Part shown: one piece after another, positions 1-3,791 of the stretch | Layout: each line of letters starts with the position of its first letter | Position numbering within the stretch: position 1 is the stretch's first letter | Assembly: GCA_000715855.1 (NCBI GenBank) | Contig: KL571207.1 | Location: 62,449-68,495 of the forward strand | DNA length: 6,047 nucleotides | Source: Actinoplanes liguriensis | GTDB lineage: Bacteria; Actinomycetota; Actinomycetes; Mycobacteriales; Micromonosporaceae | Direction: 5' to 3' | Notes under the pieces: model-generated | What the model saw: the letters and a program-made list of their open reading frames with translations, nothing else | The model's database searches: none | What the model was told of the DNA's origin: nothing | Made by a program: the position numbers and the translations under genes

Positions 1-197
1 TGGCCGAGCCGTTGAGCCGCTGAGCCGCCGAGCGGGAGCGGGAGCGGGCGTGTGGATGCCGTGCGGAGTCGGCGCCGGTGGGGTGCGACCCGTCGAGCGA
101 ACTCGGCTGTCCCACGGACCAGTCCAGATGTTGGGTCCATGCGACCGCATCGCCGCCACCCAGCCGCGCCCGGCCTGATGATCGCCGTCCGCCCGCG

Positions 198-234
198 CCC
201 GACGCCCGTGCCCGACGCCCGTGCCCGACGCTCG
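198..234. repeat. 13-bp tandem repeat, about 2.8 copies
   Basis: The unit CCCGACGCCCGTG occurs exactly at 198-210 and 211-223. A third partial copy at 224-234 has one substitution. The array lies in apparently non-coding DNA. It is short and GC-rich, so replication slippage is the simplest explanation. Confidence 0.7.
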
Positions 235-299
235 CGTCAGGCGGTCGGGTCCTGCTGATGCGGATGGCCTTCCGAGATCGACTGTGGTTGAGCGTGCTC

Positions 300-450
300 G
301 GCTGGCGGTGAACGTTGTTTCTGGGGCTGTTTAGCGCCGTGGCTGTCGGCTGGGTGTCGGCGGCTGGTGGTGAGGGTTGTTTTTCGGGCTGTTTAGCGCC
401 GTGGCTGCCGGCCGAGTGTCGGCGGCTGGTAGTCAGGGTGGTTGTTCGGT
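300..450. repeat. 62-bp tandem direct repeat (two full copies, third partial)
   Basis: Copy 1 spans 307-368 and copy 2 spans 369-430. By eye they differ at about 7 of 62 positions and share an uninterrupted core of more than 20 bp (324-345 and 386-407) containing GCTGTTTAGCGCCGTGG. The same period continues on both sides: 300-306 matches 362-368, and 425-450 matches 363-388 with about four mismatches, giving a partial third copy. The array lies about 65 bp beyond the stop of the minus-strand membrane gene and is not part of a convincing reading frame. Confidence 0.8.
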
Positions 451-515
451 CGGGGGCGTTCAGCCGGCGTGACGGGTCGGCGGGGCTGGGTCGGCCGATC
501 GTGCCTGCCGGGTGA

Positions 516-1040
516 TCAGGCCGGACCGATCAGGTTGGTGGCGTGGACGGCGGCGAGCAGCAGGGTGGGGTCGGGGCCGGCGTGCCAGGCCTCGATGGCG
601 GCGTCGGCGAACTTGATGGCGTGAGCGTCGCCCGAGGTCGCTGCGCGGTCGAAGACCTCGTCGGGGTCGAGCCGGGGCGGCAGAGGCACATCGGTGGTGG
701 CGGCGGAGGCGGGGGAGTAGGCGGCGGTGACGGCGGCGGCGCCGAGAATGGTGGCGGCCAAGCCCTGCAGTGGGCCCGGCAGGAGCTGGACGAAGCGACT
801 GAGCCGCCGGGCGCAGCGTGCGGCGGCGAGCCGGATCGAGACTGCGGCAGCGAGGGCCCAGAACAGCCAGGCGAGCGCGGCCAGCAAGCCGGGCAGGAAC
901 TGTGGGGCCGTCGGGTCGGCGAACCAGCTCTCCAGGTCGGCCGAGGTGGGCGTGCGGCTGGGCAGTGGGGAGCCGGCCAGCGCGACCAGCCCTGCCGGGA
1001 AGCCGGCGAGAATGACGAACAGAGTCAAACCGAGGCGCAC
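516..1040 (-). CDS. Small membrane protein resembling the N-terminal anchor of LysM/BTAD-type proteins
   Basis: This 174-residue protein is predicted to sit in the cell membrane, and its function is unknown. Hydrophobic segments lie at residues 4-23, 48-68 and 92-113, the last ending in an Ala/Ser-rich stretch like an export or cleavage region. The loop after segment 1 (SPLPSRTPTSADLESWF) and the Trp-rich second segment (LAALAWLFWAL) recall the N-terminal membrane module of actinobacterial LysM peptidoglycan-binding/BTAD proteins, but no LysM or BTAD domain follows. The C-terminal 60 residues (DPDEVFDRAATSGDAHAIKFADAAIEAW) look like a short soluble helical tail. The start is GTG. An in-frame TGA upstream excludes a longer protein, and GGGGGA lies 6 nt before the start. 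The gene diverges from the DinB-like gene. It may be a truncated relative of the protein starting at 5588. The family assignment is from memory of layout and motif and is tentative; that this is a real gene is more secure. Confidence 0.72.
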   Translation of the reverse strand: MRLGLTLFVILAGFPAGLVALAGSPLPSRTPTSADLESWFADPTAPQFLPGLLAALAWLFWALAAAVSIRLAAARCARRLSRFVQLLPGPLQGLAATILGAAAVTAAYSPASAATTDVPLPPRLDPDEVFDRAATSGDAHAIKFADAAIEAWHAGPDPTLLLAAVHATNLIGPA

Positions 1041-1046
1041 GACAGG

Positions 1047-1052
1047 TCCCCC
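1047..1052 (-). promoter_or_regulatory. Ribosome binding site of the 174-residue membrane protein
   Basis: GGGGGA on the minus strand lies 6 nt upstream of the GTG start at 1040. With an in-frame TGA a little further upstream, it supports this start. Confidence 0.5.
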
Positions 1053-1177
1053 AGCGGTGGTTCACCGGAGCCCTGAGTGGCTCCTCCTTGCCGGGGACGC
1101 TAGATCCGGTACAGCGGTTTTGGCTGCTCCAGGCACCTGACAGCACCCTTACAAACTCCTACCGCCGTCGCCCGCCC

Positions 1178-1193
1178 GGGACCTTCGGGTCTC
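1178..1193. other. UUCG-capped hairpin
   Basis: GGGACC, TTCG, GGTCTC form a 6-bp stem (one G-T wobble) closed by C(UUCG)G, an exceptionally stable tetraloop in RNA when read on the plus strand. No T-run follows, so it is not a classical intrinsic terminator. Its role is unknown. On the plus strand it lies about 200 nt upstream of the GTG at 1395. Confidence 0.45.
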
Positions 1194-1390
1194 AGGTGCA
1201 GAGGTGGGTGCTGCGCGACGCCGTGTTCGACTCCGGACGTCCCGGTCGCCGTCGGCGCCGAGCCGGGCCGGGCCGGGCCGATGTGACCTGTCATCGCAGG
1301 AGCGAGCACCACTTGGTGATCAGCGCGGAGAGCGTGGCGAAAGCGGGAACGGAAATACGTTGCACCAGAATCACCATGGCCGGTAAATGG

Positions 1391-1400
1391 GGAGGTGATC
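1391..1400 (+). promoter_or_regulatory. Perfect anti-Shine-Dalgarno complement overlapping the GTG start
   Basis: GGAGGTGATC is fully complementary to the conserved CCTCC-containing 3' end of 16S rRNA, yet the only in-frame conventional start nearby (GTG, 1395-1397) lies inside it. Normal spacing would place initiation 5-9 nt further on, where the in-frame codons are GAC, GAC and ATA (1410). Either the GTG is used with another weak signal, or initiation is non-standard. Confidence 0.5.
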
Positions 1401-2033
1401 GCTGACGACATAACCCGCGCTGTCGGGCTTGCCCGCGAGACCCTTACGGCAGCCACCCAACTTGACTGGCACGACCCAGCCGGTGGATTGGAGTGGAGTT
1501 GCTGGGAGACGGTCGAGCATATGAGCGACGACCTCTTCGCCTACGCCGGCCAGCTCGGCCCCGCCAACCCGTCCACGACCACCCATGTGCCATTCGGCTG
1601 GCAGCGACGCCGTCCAGGTGGCCCACCCCTGACGATTTTCGTTGACCCGGTCTCGGGGCCGTCCGGGCTGCTGCAGGTCTTCGAGACATGCGGGGCGATG
1701 ATGGCCGCCACAGTCGCTGCCACACCGCCGGACCGAGTGTCGTTCCATCCGTCCGGGCCGTCCGACACCTCTGGATTCGCCGCGATGGGCATCGTCGAGG
1801 TCCTGGTCCACACGCATGATGTGGCGATCGGATTGAACCTGACCTGGTCGCCGCCGGCCGACCTGTGCACGGGACCTCTGCGCCGGCTGTTTCCCTCGGC
1901 ACCATCGGACGGCTCGCCATGGCCGACGCTTCTGTGGGCCACCGGCCGCGCGAGTCTTCCCGGTCTGCCCCAGCAGACGTCCTGGACATGGGACAGTGCT
2001 CCGCGCCGGTCAGAGATGAGCCAGGCACTCTGA
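1395..2033 (+). CDS. DinB / mycothiol-dependent maleylpyruvate isomerase-like protein
   Basis: This 212-residue cytoplasmic protein has the four-helix DinB/MDMPI fold pattern. Trp-containing N-terminal helices (DLDW-like TQLDWHDP, then LEWSCWETVEHMSDDLFAYAGQL) lead to a later helix EVLVHTHDVAIGL. The expected metal triad is visible: H42 in VEHMSDD and E135 with H139 in the E-x3-H motif, matching the His/Glu/His arrangement known for mycothiol-dependent maleylpyruvate isomerase. Members of this superfamily bind a divalent metal and often carry out thiol-dependent (mycothiol) isomerase or transferase reactions; the substrate cannot be told from sequence. The C-terminal part (WPTLLWATGRASLPG and WTWDSAPR) is shared by many actinobacterial members of unknown role. 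No separate MDMPI C-terminal or SCP2 domain is seen, so it is a short form. The start is GTG at 1395. The Shine-Dalgarno-like GGAGGTGATC overlaps this start codon, so true initiation is slightly uncertain. The gene stands alone and converges on the minus-strand gene ending at 2124. Confidence 0.82.
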   Translation: MIADDITRAVGLARETLTAATQLDWHDPAGGLEWSCWETVEHMSDDLFAYAGQLGPANPSTTTHVPFGWQRRRPGGPPLTIFVDPVSGPSGLLQVFETCGAMMAATVAATPPDRVSFHPSGPSDTSGFAAMGIVEVLVHTHDVAIGLNLTWSPPADLCTGPLRRLFPSAPSDGSPWPTLLWATGRASLPGLPQQTSWTWDSAPRRSEMSQAL

Positions 2034-2038
2034 TCTGC

Positions 2039-2063
2039 CGGTGACAGAGCGTGGCACTCACCG
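2039..2063. terminator. Possible bidirectional hairpin between convergent genes
   Basis: CGGTGA (2039-2044) and TCACCG (2058-2063) form a perfect 6-bp inverted repeat with a 13-nt loop. It sits in the 90-bp gap between the convergent stops at 2033 and 2124. It lacks a clear T-run, so it is a weak intrinsic terminator candidate at best. Confidence 0.3.
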
Positions 2064-2123
2064 TTGTCGCTGACCGTTTCGTCCCGCGTGCGTTTCGGTT
2101 CCGGCGACGTGATCCCGGCTGGG

Positions 2124-2381
2124 TCAGCCTTCTTCATCCGGCCTTCTGCGGAAGCGGCTTTCGTCCTCGTCGTATTCGAGCAATCCAGCGTCTACAAGAG
2201 CGAGTAGGGCTTTGTGAAGGCCGTCCCCGAGAGGATTGACCGTCCAGAACACCCCCTTGTACTCAAGGAAGGAGTCCGCCGGCAGCGCTCCCAGCGAGAC
2301 GGCGAGTTCGTACGCTGCCCAGTCCGAGTCAACCCACGCCGACAATCTGCTCAGGAAAGAAATTGACCCGGCGTCATTCAT
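2124..2381 (-). CDS. Small acidic protein of unknown function (85 aa)
   Basis: I do not recognise this family. The 85-residue product starts MNDAGSISFLSRL and contains a central Trp-rich block (AWVDSDWAAYELAVSLG). Then come a likely strand or turn (LEYKGVFWTVNPLGD) and a helix-wing-like end (HKALLALVDAGLLEYDEDESRFRRR). That end recalls the recognition helix and wing of a winged-helix fold, but this is only a resemblance. It has no signal peptide or membrane segment. The frame stays open upstream to about 2738, but the extension is Arg/Ser/Gly-rich and not protein-like. The ATG at 2379-2381 is preferred because GAAGGA lies 7 nt before it. The gene is downstream of the HTH/Clp-N operon on the same strand, about 380 bp away, so co-transcription is possible but not shown. 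It converges on the DinB-like gene. Confidence 0.65.
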   Translation of the reverse strand: MNDAGSISFLSRLSAWVDSDWAAYELAVSLGALPADSFLEYKGVFWTVNPLGDGLHKALLALVDAGLLEYDEDESRFRRRPDEEG

Positions 2382-2388
2382 CTTGTTG

Positions 2389-2394
2389 TCCTTC
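2389..2394 (-). promoter_or_regulatory. Ribosome binding site deciding the start of the 85-aa protein
   Basis: GAAGGA on the minus strand, 7 nt upstream of the ATG at 2381, favours the short form over the upstream extension of the open frame. Confidence 0.6.
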
Positions 2395-2449
2395 ACTGGC
2401 GCCCCCGATGTTCTTCGATAGTCCCACGAGCATGCACTGCCATCGACAT

Positions 2450-2472
2450 GAGAATGTGTTCTCTTCGGAGAA
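2450..2472. other. Two mutually exclusive hairpins
   Basis: GAGAA (2450-2454), TTCTC (2459-2463) and GAGAA (2468-2472) lie in a row. The middle arm can pair perfectly with either neighbour, with loop TGTG on one side and TTCG on the other. On the minus strand this is about 70-90 nt upstream of the 85-aa protein start, where a leader RNA could lie. Confidence 0.4.
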
Positions 2473-2763
2473 AGCGGGCCTGGTGCGCCCCTCTGTTGCA
2501 AGAGCCTCGCCGTGCAACCAGAACCTTCGACACCGGTACGCCGCCCGCTGCCGCCGGCCAAGGCCGCTCCGCTGAGGCGGTGTACTGCCACGGCGTTCCG
2601 GCGGGCGGCTTGGCGGCGGCTCCGAAGCACCCACCGGCACCGTTGCTCTTGAGATCCAACCGGGCCGCATCGAATCGGACTGCCGGGTGGAGCAACTCGG
2701 CTGGGTCGTCCCGGGGCCGGCTGCGCGGCCACCTCCACGCGGGCCGTCGGGGCTGGTTGCCGG

Positions 2764-3306
2764 TTATACGGCTTGCTGATTCATGCGGGTCAGGACCGTT
2801 TCGCGCAGAGCTTCTGTGTCCACGTCGAGTGCGTTGAGAACCTTGACGGCGACGCTCTCGCCTTCGGCGAGGAGCCCGAGCAGTAGGTGCCCGGTGTCGA
2901 TGTGCTGGTGCCCCAGGGCGGTGGCCTCGCGCAGAGTGAGTTGCAGGGTCCTCGTGGCGCCGGGAGTGAACGGAGGCCGCGGGAAGCGGAAGACTCCGGG
3001 GCCGAAGGAATCGTCGGCGCGGCGCTGGATTTCGGCAACGTCGATGCCGATCGAGGCGAGGGCGTCTTTAGCCGGCTGACCTCCGGTCGCGGCGATGCCG
3101 GCTTCCTCCAGCGCCTGAGCAATCTCCTCTCGTGCCTGCCGCAATTCCACGCCGTGCTGATGCAGCGCCTCGCCTGCTGGGCCTGCCGTCTGGGCCAGGC
3201 CGAGCAGCAGGTGCCCTGTGCCGATGAAGTCGTGACCCATGGACAGGGCCGCGTCTTGGGCGGCCACCACGGCCCGTTTGGCGAGCTCGGTGAATCGTTC
3301 GAACAT
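2764..3306 (-). CDS. Stand-alone double Clp N-terminal domain protein (ClpC N-domain-like)
   Basis: This 180-residue cytoplasmic protein is made of two Clp-N repeats and no AAA+ ATPase. The first repeat covers residues 1-62 (MFERFTELAKRAVVAAQDAA with the signature GHDFIGTGHLLLGL). The second covers about 113-171 (FTPGATRTLQLTLREATALG with GHQHIDTGHLLLGLL). A linker with ASIGIDVAEIQRRADDSFGPG joins them. In ClpC/ClpA this domain binds substrates and adaptors and feeds the ClpP protease. Alone, it could act as an adaptor or decoy, or sense damaged or phosphoarginine-marked proteins or ClpC-directed antibiotics, as proposed for the free-standing mycobacterial ClpC2; this role is inference. The ATG follows the HTH stop by 1 nt and has a strong AAGGAGG site, so the two genes form an operon. 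The length is close to two Clp-N repeats plus linker, and the protein appears complete. Confidence 0.92.
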   Translation of the reverse strand: MFERFTELAKRAVVAAQDAALSMGHDFIGTGHLLLGLAQTAGPAGEALHQHGVELRQAREEIAQALEEAGIAATGGQPAKDALASIGIDVAEIQRRADDSFGPGVFRFPRPPFTPGATRTLQLTLREATALGHQHIDTGHLLLGLLAEGESVAVKVLNALDVDTEALRETVLTRMNQQAV

Positions 3307-3307
3307 G

Positions 3308-3550
3308 TCAGTCCTCCTTGCCTGTGCTCTTGCGGCGCGTCGCGTGCTTTTCGTGGACAGATTGCCTGCTGACCTGCAGAGCAGTTGCGATGCTTTGCCA
3401 TGTCCAGCCCTGGTCGCGGGCGTTGTCCACGTGCACGCGCTCGAGCTCTTCCAGCAGGCGCCGCAGCGCGACGACGGCCTGTAATCCGAGAGCGGGATCT
3501 TTGTTGGTGATCTGGCCGACCAGGTCGGCCGGCAACTTCTCAGCGCTCAT
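3308..3550 (-). CDS. Small HTH regulator paired with the Clp-N protein
   Basis: This 80-residue DNA-binding protein is probably the repressor or activator of its own operon. A long N-terminal helix region (LPADLVGQITNKDPALGLQAVVALRRLLEELERVHVDNARDQG, residues 6-48, given in outline) precedes a helix-turn-helix at 49-70 (WTWQSIATALQVSRQSVHEKHA). A basic tail (TRRKSTGK) follows. This arrangement, with WS/TWxxIAxALxVSRQxVHxKH, is common in small actinobacterial regulators found next to Clp-N proteins. The frame is open to 3733, but the ATG at 3550 is chosen because the extension is not protein-like and would place two operator-like inverted repeats inside the gene. Starting there leaves only 1 nt between the nearer repeat and the ATG and no Shine-Dalgarno site, so the mRNA may have a very short leader or none. 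Clp-N follows after 1 nt. Confidence 0.88.
   Translation of the reverse strand: MSAEKLPADLVGQITNKDPALGLQAVVALRRLLEELERVHVDNARDQGWTWQSIATALQVSRQSVHEKHATRRKSTGKED
3313..3319 (-). promoter_or_regulatory. Strong ribosome binding site of the Clp-N gene
   Basis: AAGGAGG on the minus strand lies 6 nt before the ATG at 3306, inside the last codons of the HTH gene. It suggests higher translation of the Clp-N protein than of its regulator, which has no visible site of its own. Confidence 0.8.
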
Positions 3551-3551
3551 G

Positions 3552-3571
3552 CTGTCAGGGTGGCCTGACAG
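3552..3571. promoter_or_regulatory. Operator-like inverted repeat 1
   Basis: CTGTCAGG (3552-3559) and CCTGACAG (3564-3571) are perfect 8-bp inverted arms around GTGG. They lie 1 bp upstream of the HTH start codon. The repeat shares the form YTGTCA-N8-TGACAR with the second repeat. In RNA it would also form a hairpin directly before the AUG. Confidence 0.75.
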
Positions 3572-3578
3572 ATTCCGC

Positions 3579-3598
3579 TTGTCAAGGAACCCTGACAA
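3579..3598. promoter_or_regulatory. Operator-like inverted repeat 2
   Basis: TTGTCA (3579-3584) and TGACAA (3593-3598) are perfect arms with an 8-bp spacer, the same length and outer sequence as repeat 1. The centre-to-centre distance is 27 bp. On the minus strand its outer TTGTCA could serve as -35, with GAATCT (3570-3575) 17 bp on as a poor -10. The two repeats would then cover the -35 region and the start region of the promoter. Confidence 0.7.
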
Positions 3599-3671
3599 GA
3601 GTCGGGTCAGTAGGCCACGCCCTCCCCGGTCGGTGGGCGAAGTCAGCTCGGACATCGGAGAGGGACACTCG

Positions 3672-3725
3672 GCAGTGCGGCCGTGCCACGGTCGTGAAAC
3701 AACGGTGCGCCACGACCGGCACTGC
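3672..3725. repeat. Nested inverted repeat in divergent region
   Basis: Inner arms CGGTCGTG (3689-3696) and CACGACCG (3711-3718) are perfect over 8 bp with a 14-nt loop. Outer arms GCAGTGC (3672-3678) and GCACTGC (3719-3725) are also perfect, but a 10-nt insertion separates inner and outer arms on the left only. That insertion contains half of a further palindrome, CCGTG-C-CACGG (3681-3691). It could be a DNA operator with several CGTG half-sites or a cruciform/RNA hairpin. Confidence 0.6.
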
Positions 3726-3791
3726 TCGTCCACTCATACCGCGCTGGGCGCGGGGCTGACGTATCGGCTTGCGTCTGTTTGACTGTGATCT

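Larger units (their letters stand above)
1..515. other. Non-coding, repeat-bearing region
   Basis: I see no convincing gene here. The open frames on both strands translate to Arg/Pro/Ala-rich, low-complexity peptides with no domain-like pattern and no good ribosome binding sites. The left end (6-47) is a short-period stretch: an 8-bp unit beginning GAGCCG repeated three times, then three GAGCGG units. A 13-bp tandem repeat lies at 198-234 and a 62-bp tandem repeat at about 300-450. The region lies downstream of the minus-strand gene ending at 516. No clear GC hairpin followed by a T-run was found that would serve as its terminator. Confidence 0.6.
1041..1394. other. Divergent intergenic region
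   Basis: This 354-bp stretch between two divergent genes must hold both promoters, but I cannot place convincing -35/-10 pairs. It contains a UUCG-capped hairpin (1178-1193) and 8-bp inverted arms GCACCTGA (1133-1140) and TCAGGTGC (1192-1199) that enclose it. There is also a GGGCC triplication at about 1264-1279. An AAGGAGGAG string read on the minus strand (1081-1089) has no suitably placed start codon. Open frames across it look non-coding. Confidence 0.5.
2382..2763. other. Intergenic stretch without a convincing gene
   Basis: This 382-bp stretch lies between the stop of the Clp-N gene and the start of the 85-aa gene. Open frames on both strands cross it but give low-complexity, Arg/Pro/Ala-rich translations with no recognisable motif. 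It holds a pair of overlapping hairpins at 2450-2472 and, just past the Clp-N stop, a short GC stem (GGCCG at 2715-2719 with CGGCC at 2726-2730). That stem is a weak terminator candidate. A decayed gene or mobile-element remnant cannot be excluded, but nothing identifies one. Confidence 0.45.
3572..3791. other. Divergent regulatory region between the HTH/Clp-N operon and the Hsp70-like gene
   Basis: Besides operator 2 and the nested inverted repeat at 3672-3725, this stretch should contain the promoter of the Hsp70-like gene. I cannot identify a convincing -10/-35 pair on the plus strand, and no Shine-Dalgarno site precedes the ATG at 3792. Confidence 0.45.

Noticed and set aside
52..311. Small plus-strand open frames of 68 and 77 codons
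   Set aside because: The low-complexity Arg/Pro-rich translations cross a 13-bp tandem repeat and have no ribosome site.
1136..1143. Exact CCTGACAG half-site, as in operator 1, upstream of the DinB-like gene
   Set aside because: The matching left arm at the right distance is degenerate (CTGCTC), so this is likely a chance half-site.
460..1146. 228-residue minus-strand open frame overlapping the 174-aa membrane gene
   Set aside because: It is Arg/Pro/Ala-rich without motifs; the competing frame has coherent membrane segments and a ribosome site.
1541..2137. Minus-strand frames opposite the DinB-like gene
   Set aside because: The plus-strand frame has the conserved His/Glu/His metal pattern; the opposite frames are compositionally shadow-like.
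2480..2700. Possible transposase or mobile-element remnant
   Set aside because: No recognisable transposase motif, terminal inverted repeats or target duplication could be seen.
2382..2738. N-terminal extension of the 85-aa protein (open frame to 2738 on the minus strand)
   Set aside because: The extension is Arg/Ser/Gly/Pro-rich with no domain pattern, and a good ribosome site precedes the internal ATG at 2381.
3551..3733. Longer form of the HTH regulator starting at 3733 or at an internal upstream ATG
   Set aside because: The extra residues are not protein-like for this family, and both operator-like inverted repeats would fall inside the coding sequence.
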